A DNA stretch of 64,000 nt. Origin: a bacterium. GTDB lineage: Bacteria > Eisenbacteria > RBG-16-71-46 > CAIMUX01. Below the pieces are notes generated by a model that saw only the letters and a program-made list of their open reading frames with translations, made no database searches and was not told the origin of the DNA. The translations under genes were made by a program, and so were the position numbers. Position 1 is the stretch's first letter. Each line of letters opens with the position of its first letter. The DNA lies in NCBI GenBank assembly GCA_030431975.1, contig JAUIHP010000027.1, forward strand, positions 1-64,000, read 5' to 3'. Positions 1 through 7,383 of this stretch are shown piece by piece.

Positions 1-556
1 GGGTGCGAACGAGCGATAAACCCACGTTTCTCGGACTTATGTTGCGCGCCGCACCCGCAGCGGGTGCGAACGAACGATAAGCCCACGTTTCTCGGACTTA
101 TGCTGCGCACCGCACCCGCAGCGGGTACGAACGAACGATAAACCCACGTTTCTCGGACTTATGCTGCACACCACACCGAAGCGGGTGCAAACGAACGATA
201 AGCCCACGTTCCCCGGACTTATGCTGCGCGCCGCACCTGCAGCGGGTACGAACGAACGATAAACCCACGTTCCCCGGACTTATGCTGCGCGCCGCACCCG
301 CAGCGGGTACGAATGACCGATAAAACCACGTTTCTCGGACTTATGCTGCGCACCGCACCCGCAGCGGGTACGAATGACCGATAAAACCACGTTTCTCGGA
401 CTTATGCCGCGCGCCGCACCCGCAGCGGGTACGAATGACCGATAAACCCACGTTTCTCGGACTTATGCTGCGCGCCGCACCCGTAGCGGGTGCGAACGAA
501 CGATAAACCCACGTTTCTCGGACTTATGCCGCGCGCCGTACCCGCAGCGGGTGCGG
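1..556. repeat. 61-bp tandem array with palindromic junctions
   Basis: Nine head-to-tail copies begin near 1, 62, 123, 183, 244, 305, 366, 427 and 488, with a partial copy at 549. All are 61 bp except one of 60 bp. Each unit holds a conserved core, CCACGTTTCTCGGACTTATG (ccccgg in two copies), and an AT-richer part GATAAACCCACG. At the junctions, CGCACCCGC-A-GCGGGTGCG forms a 9-bp inverted repeat (perfect at 50-68). Other junctions carry one or two changes. The period is not a multiple of three, so the array does not code for protein. It starts 14 bp after the stop of the minus-strand gene at 570 and runs off the left edge. Each palindrome could fold as a hairpin and end transcription of that gene. 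Confidence 0.95.
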
Positions 557-569
557 GGGCTGGGGCTGG

Positions 570-1607
570 TTAGTCGGCCTGACTTCGTCTGGGCCTGGAG
601 CCGCGGGGTAGCACGGCCCGCATGAACGGCAATCCGACCACGGCCGGCAGCCAGTAGCCGTAGAGCGAGTAGAGCAGTCCGACTCCGAGAGACACTTCCG
701 CGGGCGCGTAGGCCTGGAAGAGAAAGATGAACGCCGAGTCCCGGGTTCCCATCCCGCTCAAAGTTACCGGAAGGAGTCCGACGAAGATGGCAAGCGGGAC
801 GGCTCCCGTCGTCATAAGCAGCGGGACATCGACTCCGAGCGCCTTGTAGCAAACGACGACCTGAACGACGCTGGCCATCCAGTTGCAAACGGTCCAAAAG
901 ACGATTTGCGCCAGAAGCCCGGGGGAAGACAGCGTGGCCCGCACGGCGTCGAGCACGGGTTCAAGCTTCTGCCCGATCTTGGCCGGGATGGGGAGCCGGG
1001 CTCGCAGGAGCAGGAAAAGCACGCCGATGCCGAAGACGAAACCAGCACCGGCCAGGGCGGCCAGCTCCCACCTCTGAAAAAGAACACAACCGAACAAGGC
1101 CATGCCGAGTAGGACCAGCACGTCCAGTGCCCGCTCAGCCACGACCGAACCGAGGACCGTCCGTACCGGAATCTCATCTTTCAGGAAGTACGCTTTGACG
1201 ACGTCACCGGCTTTTGACGGAGTCAACGTCCCCATCGGCCATGCCGCCATGATGAGTTGGACGGCACGCCCCAAGCCAAGCTCGTAGCCGAGACCGCGGA
1301 GCATTCGTTGCCAGCGAAGCGCGGAGAACACCGGAAACGTTGCGGTCAGCAGAACGCCGACACCGAGCAGAACCGGATCCGCGTCCTTGAGAACGGACCA
1401 CACTTCGCTGTAGTCGAGGCCGGTCCCCAACAACACGAAGACGGCAACGGTGACCACCGCGAGCAGGATCCAACGAAGCCACCCCTTCCCTTCGATCCGC
1501 TTCTCGAGGTCAGCCGAGGTTGGGTCGGGTGAAGTTGAGCCTGACGCCTGCCTTGACGGAAAACCTTCGGGCTTCCCGTCGTTCCTCGTCGATTCCGAAT
1601 CGGTCAT
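570..1607 (-). CDS. Lysylphosphatidylglycerol synthase TM-domain (UPF0104) membrane protein
   Basis: This 345-residue protein has a polar N-terminus of about 40 residues followed by roughly eight hydrophobic segments. It carries two stretches typical of the LPG_synthase_TM family (MprF/AglD flippase domain): PSKAGDVVKAYFLKD with a following VVAERALD, and LPVTLSGMGTRDSAF. The soluble aminoacyl-transferase domain of full MprF is absent, so transport or flipping of a lipid-linked substrate is more likely than lipid aminoacylation. It is the last gene of a minus-strand run, 21 bp after the lyase-like gene. The pairing with a polysaccharide-active-looking enzyme suggests envelope glycan or glycolipid work. 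The family is secure; the substrate is unknown. Confidence 0.85.
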   Translation of the reverse strand: MTDSESTRNDGKPEGFPSRQASGSTSPDPTSADLEKRIEGKGWLRWILLAVVTVAVFVLLGTGLDYSEVWSVLKDADPVLLGVGVLLTATFPVFSALRWQRMLRGLGYELGLGRAVQLIMAAWPMGTLTPSKAGDVVKAYFLKDEIPVRTVLGSVVAERALDVLVLLGMALFGCVLFQRWELAALAGAGFVFGIGVLFLLLRARLPIPAKIGQKLEPVLDAVRATLSSPGLLAQIVFWTVCNWMASVVQVVVCYKALGVDVPLLMTTGAVPLAIFVGLLPVTLSGMGTRDSAFIFLFQAYAPAEVSLGVGLLYSLYGYWLPAVVGLPFMRAVLPRGSRPRRSQAD

Positions 1608-1628
1608 GCGTTTATCTACCGGCTCGGG

Positions 1629-3443
1629 CTACGAGCCGCTCAGGATCTGGCGTTCCAGCGGCCCGTCGTAGTAGTCGAACGTCCGACGCAAAGTCAGCGT
1701 TCCGTGCTCATTGAGTTGAGCCAGCTCTTCCGCGTTGAGCTCGATTCCTTCCATGTCCAGCTCCTGCGGCTGGAAGTACCGGCTTTGCGGCACGTAGCGG
1801 ACATGGAACTCATCTCCGATGACGGCTTTCGCAACCTTGGGCGCACCGTGACGCTCGATGCGGTCGATGACGGTGAGCTTGTCGTCTCCAAAGGAAACGC
1901 GACGATGGAACCGTAGCGGAGAGGCTCCGCTCCGCGTCATCAGGAGCTTGCGGATCCAACCTTTGATCTCGTAGGCCATGCGAGTCTGCCAACCGACGGC
2001 GAGCATGAAGACGCGGAATCCGATCATCGTTACGGGATTGAAGAGCTTCATGACCATGTAGTGAATGGGCGTCTCAACCGCAACACGTTCAGAGCCGTCG
2101 GCGCCGGAGGGATCCGCCTGCGCGGCGGCCGCATCGAGGCTGGCTTTCTGATTCTCCGGTCCCCACGAAAGGTTCTCTTCGCTGATCCACTGCGACGTCA
2201 CGACCTTGCCGTCTTCGAGCGAAGCCAGAAAGCCGCAGTCGTTCACCACCGACTTCCCGGAGTCCAAACGGAAGTGTTTGATGACCCCGCCCTTGGCCAG
2301 GTTGACGAGGGTGTACGACGCGCGCCCGCGAGTGTCGACCGTCTTGCGCGCATGAATCTTCGCTCCCGGCCAGTAGCGGGAGAATGGTTCGCCTTCGTCC
2401 GGCAACGGAGGCAACACATCCGGCCGCTCGGAGTAATCGACCCACGATTCCAGGAGCTCCGGAATGCGGTAGAGGAAGTACCGATCCTCCTGGATCTCCG
2501 GCGGAACGAGTGCGCCTTCGGCCAGTCCTCGCAGCATGCGCTCTGCCACCGCTGACGCCATCGCGTTGCCCTGCCCGCCGTAGATCTCGAACCCGTGCGG
2601 ATAGAAGTGCAGCGTCTGCCGGCTTCCCATCGATCCCGCGTAGTGAAGGTTCGGATACGCAAAGTACGAAGCGAAGTCGACCGCCTTCCGACAAACCTCT
2701 TCGGTGCGCTCGTCCTTGTAGAGTTTGTGGAGCTTCGAAAGAAAACTGACCGTAGCCGAGAGATAGCCGAGATCGGTTCCGTCGTACTCGAGACACCAAC
2801 CTTCCTCACGCGTCTGATCGAGGAAGTCGTCGAGGCGAACGTGAAACCCGTCGAGCAGCTTCTTGTCCTGGATGAGGTGGTAGGCCTCGTAAATCGGAAG
2901 GATGGCCATCGCATGATGGTTGGCGAGCACGCCCGGCTCATCGTACTTGGCCAGGAAGCGGCCCGCCTTGTCGACGGCTTCGAGGAACGGCTGCCGCATC
3001 GAGTTCGGGAACTCGTCACCGAGCAGACGGTAGCTGTCGCACATGACGTAGAGCAGAAACCCGGTCGGCCCCGCCCATCCGCGTTCGTTCGGATAGAACT
3101 CGTCGAAGGACCCGTCGCTCTTCTGGATCTTCATCCAGTAGTCGATGCCCGCCAGCGTCCACTTCAGCATCTTCGGTGAGCGATAGAACTGGTTGTCGGG
3201 AAACGGCTGCGTGTAGGCAAGCGCCAAAGAGTGCACGCCGAACTGCGCAATGGCCGACGGAAAATCGAGCGTGCGGCACAGCCAGTACTCGCGATTGAAG
3301 CAGCCGTAGGTCTTGCTGAACTCGTTTCGGTCCTGCAGGGAAAGAAGCCGCGGAATCTGGCTGAGACCCTTTTGCGCGTAGACATCGCGCGAGGTGCGAA
3401 CCGCGCTGCTCATGGGTGCCGTTTCCGTCTCAACCTGCGACAT
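1629..3443 (-). CDS. Putative alpha-toroid lyase-like protein (heparinase II/III-type layout), function unknown
   Basis: This 604-residue protein has no obvious signal peptide. The N-terminal ~350 residues are helix-rich with repeated aromatic and His motifs (KSDGSFDEFYPNERGW, NHHAMAILPIYEAYH, LEYDGTDLGYLSAT, HFYPHGFEIYGGQGNAMAS), as in an alpha/alpha toroid. The C-terminal ~200 residues look beta-rich. That order resembles heparinase II/III-type lyases and related C5-epimerase-like proteins, but I cannot identify catalytic residues with certainty. ATG at 3443 was chosen because AGGAAGGA lies about 8 bases upstream; a longer GTG frame starts at 3464. The start lies inside the 3' end of the methyltransferase gene (14-bp overlap), which indicates co-transcription. 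A role in envelope polysaccharide is inferred from the flippase-like gene that follows. Confidence 0.55.
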   Translation of the reverse strand: MSQVETETAPMSSAVRTSRDVYAQKGLSQIPRLLSLQDRNEFSKTYGCFNREYWLCRTLDFPSAIAQFGVHSLALAYTQPFPDNQFYRSPKMLKWTLAGIDYWMKIQKSDGSFDEFYPNERGWAGPTGFLLYVMCDSYRLLGDEFPNSMRQPFLEAVDKAGRFLAKYDEPGVLANHHAMAILPIYEAYHLIQDKKLLDGFHVRLDDFLDQTREEGWCLEYDGTDLGYLSATVSFLSKLHKLYKDERTEEVCRKAVDFASYFAYPNLHYAGSMGSRQTLHFYPHGFEIYGGQGNAMASAVAERMLRGLAEGALVPPEIQEDRYFLYRIPELLESWVDYSERPDVLPPLPDEGEPFSRYWPGAKIHARKTVDTRGRASYTLVNLAKGGVIKHFRLDSGKSVVNDCGFLASLEDGKVVTSQWISEENLSWGPENQKASLDAAAAQADPSGADGSERVAVETPIHYMVMKLFNPVTMIGFRVFMLAVGWQTRMAYEIKGWIRKLLMTRSGASPLRFHRRVSFGDDKLTVIDRIERHGAPKVAKAVIGDEFHVRYVPQSRYFQPQELDMEGIELNAEELAQLNEHGTLTLRRTFDYYDGPLERQILSGS

Positions 3444-4443
3444 CGAATCGTCCTTCCTCTTCACTATCCGCTGGGCGCTTCACGCCCGCCTTCTTCTTGC
3501 TGTCTGTCGGGCACTTCTCGCCCAGGCTTCGCTCGCGGTCGCTTCGCAGGACATCCCACGCGATCTGCGTTGACGTCCAACCTGCGCAGGATTCCGCTTC
3601 GTCCTCAATCCGTCGTTTCGACGTCTCCTCGGATAGCTCGGCCCGATCCCCAACGACCCAGCTTCGACCCAGCCGCATCGCCGCGACCGCGGTCGTTCCC
3701 GAACCGGCGAAGAAGTCGGCAACGGTATCGCCCGGATCGGTCGCCGCCTCGAGAATCCGCTCGAGCAGGGCCACCGGCTTTTGGGTCGGATAACCCGTCC
3801 GCTCCTTGGCGTCCTGCGTCAGCCAGGGAATCGTCCAAACATCGTCGAGGAACTTGTAGCGATACCAGCCGCCCTCGTCCCGAAACTCCTCCACACCCTT
3901 GCGGCTCATCTTGTGGGCCAGATACTTCTTCTGCTGCAGTCGGTGGAACGTGTGTCCGTTCCCGTCGGGGTCGCTCTTGACGTAATAGAGAATGGTGTCG
4001 TGCTTTCGCGCGAACCAACGCTTCGGAACGCCCCCCGTGGCGTAGTGCCAAATGATCTCGTTGAGGAAGTTATCGGCCCCGAAGATGTCGTCCAGAAGGA
4101 TCTTCGCCCGGTGCACGGTGCGCCAGTCGAGATGGAGAAAGAAGGCCCCACCCGGCCGAAGGACCCTCTCGATCTGGTCGAAAAGCTCTGCCAGTTCCTC
4201 GGAGGGAGCCGATCGCGCGCCGTCCTCGTAGGCCCGCTCCCCCGCCCGGCGGCCCTTTCCACCGCGCCCCTGCAGCATGGTCCACGCCGATCCGGTACCG
4301 AACGGTGGATCGATATAAACCAGATCGATGGAGGCGTCAGGGAGCGACGCGGCCAAATCCAAGGCCTCAGCCCGGACCCATCGGCCGTTCAACTCGGTTT
4401 CGGAATTCTCGTTCACGGAAGGATGAGTGTAGCCTCGATTCAA
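3430..4443 (-). CDS. Beta-class DNA (adenine-N6 or cytosine-N4) methyltransferase
   Basis: The protein is about 337 residues. The catalytic motif IV, YIDPPFGTG, lies near residue 45. Motif X/I follows near the C-terminus: GYPTQKPVALLERIL, then DFFAGSGTTAVAA (AdoMet binding). Motif IV before motif I is the beta-class order seen in many type III and orphan modification enzymes. The DPPF motif fits either N6-adenine or N4-cytosine as target. The last ~60 residues are charged and poorly conserved. The start is uncertain: TTG at 4443 and GTG at 4416 are both in frame, and neither has a good ribosome site. A 23-bp tandem repeat overlaps the 5' end. An HNH endonuclease gene lies 99 bp upstream on the same strand. 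Confidence 0.85.
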   Translation of the reverse strand: MNRGYTHPSVNENSETELNGRWVRAEALDLAASLPDASIDLVYIDPPFGTGSAWTMLQGRGGKGRRAGERAYEDGARSAPSEELAELFDQIERVLRPGGAFFLHLDWRTVHRAKILLDDIFGADNFLNEIIWHYATGGVPKRWFARKHDTILYYVKSDPDGNGHTFHRLQQKKYLAHKMSRKGVEEFRDEGGWYRYKFLDDVWTIPWLTQDAKERTGYPTQKPVALLERILEAATDPGDTVADFFAGSGTTAVAAMRLGRSWVVGDRAELSEETSKRRIEDEAESCAGWTSTQIAWDVLRSDRERSLGEKCPTDSKKKAGVKRPADSEEEGRFDVAG

Positions 4444-4505
4444 GGCTTCGTGGTCGACCGATTCGAGACTTCGTGGTCGACTGGCTCCAGACTTCGCGGT
4501 CGACT
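4437..4505. repeat. Three 23-bp tandem repeats
   Basis: Copies at 4437-4459, 4460-4482 and 4483-4505 share CTTCGTGGTCGAC (one copy has CTTCGCGGTCGAC). They fill most of the spacer between the HNH and methyltransferase genes and reach the methyltransferase start. The odd period and the spacer position argue against a coding role. Confidence 0.85.
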
Positions 4506-4542
4506 GGGACGAGGGTCTTTCTGGCCGCCCCTTAGGGTCCTG

Positions 4543-5130
4543 CTATTCGGAAAGCTCCACGTTCCAGTATTCGTTGGAGATGAACTGCTCCCACGACGTC
4601 CGGCGTTGCGCCAGAGGAATGGTTACAAAGGGAGACCACCTCGGCTCCTTGGGCTGGCGGTGCAGCTTGAGGCCGCTCTCCTTGAGGGTCCGGTTCGCCT
4701 TGCGACGATTGCACCGGAGGCAGGCCAGGACGCAGTTCTCCCAGTTCGACTTACCCCTCCGCGAACGCGGGATGACGTGGTCGATGGACAGATCCTGGAT
4801 GGCCGGCTTGGCCCCGCAGTACTGGCAGGTGTAGAGATCCCGCCGATAGAGGTTCTTGCGGGAGAACGTCACGCGGCGGCGAGGAAACGCGCCGTAGCGG
4901 GTCAGAAGGACGACCTCGGGGACCTTGATCCGGAGGCTCACCGTCGAGATCGCGGGCTCATCCTCGTTCACCGCAAGGCTGGCCCAGGAGTCAAAGTCGT
5001 GGAGGCTGTAATCGTTGGGCAGGATTACGCGGGCTGCCTCTCGATAGATCAGGCAGAGGGCGTTGCGGACCGAGATCGTTCCCACCGGCACCCAGTGCCG
5101 GTTCAGAACAAGCGTGGGTTGGTCGAGCAT
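4543..5130 (-). CDS. HNH endonuclease family protein
   Basis: This 195-residue protein has a central HNH zinc-finger nuclease fold: CQYCGA, then LSIDHVIPRSRRGKSNWENC, then CLRCNRRKAN. The two CxxC pairs would hold zinc, and the DH...N residues form the HNH core. The N-terminal ~90 residues (LNRHWVPVGTISVRNALCLIYREAA) match a common stand-alone bacterial HNH family found widely in environmental phyla, whose role is unclear. It is likely cytoplasmic. A sigma-70 type promoter lies about 55 bp upstream. The gene is first in a same-strand run with the DNA methyltransferase, so a restriction-modification role is conceivable. The family is usually not restriction-linked. Confidence 0.85.
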   Translation of the reverse strand: MLDQPTLVLNRHWVPVGTISVRNALCLIYREAARVILPNDYSLHDFDSWASLAVNEDEPAISTVSLRIKVPEVVLLTRYGAFPRRRVTFSRKNLYRRDLYTCQYCGAKPAIQDLSIDHVIPRSRRGKSNWENCVLACLRCNRRKANRTLKESGLKLHRQPKEPRWSPFVTIPLAQRRTSWEQFISNEYWNVELSE

Positions 5131-5183
5131 CTCCGAAACCTCGGCTTTCCTAGGCTCGACGAATCGAGACTAGCTCCAAACGA

Positions 5184-5212
5184 AGCGTATCCGGTGTAAG
5201 ACAAACCGTCAA
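5184..5212 (-). promoter_or_regulatory. Sigma-70-like promoter for the HNH gene
   Basis: On the minus strand TTGACG (5212-5207) is followed by exactly 17 bases and then TACGCT (5189-5184). The predicted start of transcription is near 5177, giving a leader of about 47 bases before the ATG at 5130. This is the best-matching promoter in the window. Confidence 0.55.
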
Positions 5213-5690
5213 ACGCCCATGCATGCGTAGAACTTGGGTTGTGGACGGAGGATTGCGGACGCCAACCTCCTAAACGGCGACGACACAGCGTCCTTGGCAA
5301 TTCAATCCACATGGGACTGACGCGGCGTAAAACCGTCGCTGTAACTACAACCTCATAGAACCACTTGGCCCGATCCCGTCCGCAATCTTCCGACCACAAC
5401 CATTTGACCAGCCGTTTCGTGGGGGACGGTGCGCCGACTTGGGACGCGACGTGGACCCGCGCGTACACGGCGGACGGACTTCAGCTCCATCGGCAAGCGG
5501 GACCGTGGCGAAGCACGCCCGCTTTCTTCCTACCGACCAAAGACTTACAAGGTTCTATGCCTGCTTCAGCCTCATTTGGCACGGGCCTTTCTTTATCAAG
5601 AATCAGAACCGCGACTCCCTTGAGGGTCGCAGACACAGAACGAGAGGCGCGACCGAACCGGGCGCGCCGAGTCCGACAAGGAGCACCACG
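5213..5690. other. Spacer between divergent genes
   Basis: About 480 bp separate the HNH promoter from the exported-protein gene. I see no convincing gene here. TGGCACG at 5577-5583 resembles a sigma-54 -24 element but lacks the GC of the -12 element. Confidence 0.5.
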
Positions 5691-6044
5691 ATGCGTACAT
5701 TCATGAAGCTCTCCGCCCTCTCCGCCCTGGCGATCCTGGGAGCACTGAGCCTGGGAGTCACGACCGTCGACGCCGGCGTCCGGGTTGTCGTCAGGCCGAC
5801 TCCGGTCGTCAAGGTCGTCAAGAAGACCCCGACGGTCAAAGTGGTCGCCACCACCCCCGCCGTGAAGGTCGTCGCCAATCCGGCCACCGGCGTTCGGGTG
5901 ACCGTGGCCAAACCAGCGCCGCGGGCGGAGGTTGTCGTCAAGCGCCCGGCTGGCCACGGCTGGGTCTGGGTCAAGGGCCACTGGGCCTGGCGTCCGGTCC
6001 ACCAGCGCTGGCACTGGGTCAGCGGCCACTGGACCCGGAAGTAG
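5691..6044 (+). CDS. Small exported basic protein with WxWVxGHW repeats
   Basis: This 117-residue protein starts at the ATG preceded by AAGGAG. It has a signal peptide (SALSALAILGALSLGVTTVDA) and a Val/Lys/Pro-rich stretch with repeats of the type TPxVKVV and ANPATGVRVTVAKPAP. The C-terminus is aromatic: WVWVKGHWAWRP and WHWVSGHWTRK. WxWVxGHW tails resemble YXWGXW-type exported proteins of unknown role. The very basic composition suggests periplasmic or envelope binding to an acidic polymer, which is inference. It stands alone: a minus-strand gene lies upstream and a terminator-like hairpin 157 bp downstream. Confidence 0.75.
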   Translation: MRTFMKLSALSALAILGALSLGVTTVDAGVRVVVRPTPVVKVVKKTPTVKVVATTPAVKVVANPATGVRVTVAKPAPRAEVVVKRPAGHGWVWVKGHWAWRPVHQRWHWVSGHWTRK

Positions 6045-6200
6045 CGCAAACCTGGAGGCCGATGCCGGTTTCGAGACAGCATGCTGGTCTCCATGAAGAC
6101 GAGATAGTTCGAGGAGAGTCACGGTCCACCCTCTCCACGAAGGCGCGTCGCCGACCGACGCGTCGTGCGCCCCGCGCACTCGGGCTTCGGCCCGGAAGCT

Positions 6201-6245
6201 GCCGCCTCCTCAGGCCCCCCACCGAGGAGGCGGCACTTCATTTTG
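6201..6245 (+). terminator. Rho-independent terminator
   Basis: GCCGCCTCCTC (6201-6211) and GAGGAGGCGGC (6224-6234) form a perfect 11-bp stem with a 12-base loop, followed by a short T-rich tail (acttcatttt). It likely ends the transcript of the exported protein at 5691-6044. The 156 bp between the stop codon and this stem show no gene. Confidence 0.7.
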
Positions 6246-6293
6246 TCGCCGCAACCTTGCGAAAGTCGTCGTGACACGTGTGGTGGAGCCTAC

Positions 6294-6400
6294 GCGGGTT
6301 CCGAGGCAGGTTCCGACGCGGGTTCCGACGCGGGTTTCAACGCCGGTTCCGAGGCGGGTTTCTACCGAGTTCCGACGCGGGTTTCGACGCGGTTCCGCCG
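6294..6400. repeat. 12-bp minisatellite, about nine units
   Basis: The degenerate unit GCGGGTTCCGAC repeats about nine times with single-base changes and one 11-base unit. Because 12 is a multiple of 3, every frame on both strands reads as a periodic peptide, so the open frames here are not evidence of a gene. The rest of 6045-6613 holds the terminator and a weak promoter and nothing else I can support. Confidence 0.85.
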
Positions 6401-6434
6401 CCGCCTCCATCGACGCTAGCTCGACTCGTGACCT

Positions 6435-6462
6435 TTGCTCAAAATATCTGGAATGGTAGCTT
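6435..6462 (+). promoter_or_regulatory. Possible promoter for the GNAT gene
   Basis: TTGCTC (6435-6440), a 16-base spacer and TAGCTT (6457-6462) with an extended TGG just before it. The leader would be long, about 145 bases, so this is tentative. Confidence 0.3.
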
Positions 6463-6613
6463 TGGCTCGTCTTTCTCACTTCAGCCAGAAGGGAAGGGCT
6501 GGCTCTCTCTGGCCGAAGACACCGAAGAGGGTGGCCTGAGTCTCGATGGCTCCCGGAGAGAGATCTCTTTGGCCGATGGGCATCGTGACAAAGACAAATA
6601 GAAGGAGTCGCCA

Positions 6614-7222
6614 TTGGTGCTTTTGACCAAAGAGATCGATGAGACCATGTGGGCTGATGTGGAGGCCGTCCTGGGCCCCGATGGGGGCGGTAGCGGTTGC
6701 TGGTGCATGGGTTGGCGCCGCAAGGACCATCTCCCCCAGGATGAGGCCAGAGCGGCCCTTCAAGCGGCAGTGGAGGCCGGTCAGGTCCACGCCAGGATCG
6801 CCTATGCCGATGGCGTCCCCGTGGGTTGGTGTACTTTTGGGCCGCGCCATTCTTTCTACCACGCCCGCCAGCATCTGCGTCAGGCAGATCATCTGCCCGA
6901 TGATACGAGCTGGGCCATCCCTTGCTTCTTTATCAAGCCCGGCTATCGGGGCAAAGGCGTCTCGCAGCGACTCTTGGAGGACGTCCTTCAGAGTCTGAAG
7001 GCCCATGGCGCCGACACAGCCGAGGGCTATCCCTTCGATGCTGCAATGCAAGACGAGGCTTCAAGGGCCGACGACGAAACGGCTGCAGATTGGGCCTTCA
7101 CGGGCTCGATGAAGACATTTGAGCGGGGTGGCTTTCAGGCCTCGCAGCAGTGCATGAATGGCTGCCTGCATGTGATGATCAAGGAGCTGCCAGAGGAGCT
7201 GCCAGAGGCAAAGGGGCGGTGA
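6614..7222 (+). CDS. GNAT family N-acetyltransferase
   Basis: This protein of about 202 residues has the acetyl-CoA pyrophosphate-binding motif A of GNAT enzymes: PCFFIKPGYRGKGVSQRLLEDVL, with the R-x-x-G-x-G/S core near residue 115. The N-terminal half carries a Cys/Trp-rich segment (GCWCMGWRRKDH) seen in a subgroup of environmental GNATs. It would transfer an acetyl group from acetyl-CoA to an unknown amine and act in the cytoplasm. The start is TTG at 6614 or GTG at 6617; AAGGAG at 6602-6607 suits both. The gene is flanked by a minisatellite and an IS91 fragment, so it sits in a disturbed region and may be an acquired gene. Confidence 0.75.
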   Translation: MVLLTKEIDETMWADVEAVLGPDGGGSGCWCMGWRRKDHLPQDEARAALQAAVEAGQVHARIAYADGVPVGWCTFGPRHSFYHARQHLRQADHLPDDTSWAIPCFFIKPGYRGKGVSQRLLEDVLQSLKAHGADTAEGYPFDAAMQDEASRADDETAADWAFTGSMKTFERGGFQASQQCMNGCLHVMIKELPEELPEAKGR

Positions 7223-7236
7223 GATCTGATCGGTGT

Positions 7237-7354
7237 GTACGCGATGGCGTCGACCCGCTCTGATAAGCCGTGTCGACAAAGAGGCTGGCGCGATCCGCAA
7301 CCGGAACCCACATCGACCGGGAGAACGAAGACTCCATCGACGGAACCGTCTCTT
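7237..7354 (-). mobile_element. IS91-family transposase fragment (118 bp remnant)
   Basis: This stretch aligns without gaps to 30305-30422 inside the larger IS91-like transposase remnant at 29842-30790. Over 7273-7354 I count 9 mismatches in 82 bases; identity is lower over 7237-7272. Both copies have the same orientation. The fragment lies between the GNAT gene and the 3' end of phnE and has no open frame of its own. It is the remains of a copy of the same or a sister element. Confidence 0.8.
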
Positions 7355-7383
7355 AGGTCCTCGAGTTGCCGAAGGAAGAGCGA

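Noticed and set aside
1-556. CRISPR array
   Set aside because: The units are contiguous 61-bp copies with no unique spacers, and no cas gene is in the window.
463-897. Open minus-strand frame running from the 61-bp array into the membrane-protein gene
   Set aside because: The 61-bp period breaks any reading frame and the remainder is a shadow of the gene at 570-1607.
3781-5199. Long plus-strand frame of 472 codons opposite the methyltransferase and HNH genes
   Set aside because: Antisense shadow caused by GC-rich codon usage; both minus-strand genes have clear motifs.
5577-5592. Sigma-54 promoter before the exported protein gene
   Set aside because: TGGCACG is present, but the -12 element reads TTTCT instead of TTGCA, without the essential GC.
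6165-6601. Small coding genes in the 12-bp repeat
   Set aside because: Period 12 gives periodic peptides in every frame on both strands; none has a convincing ribosome site or family match.
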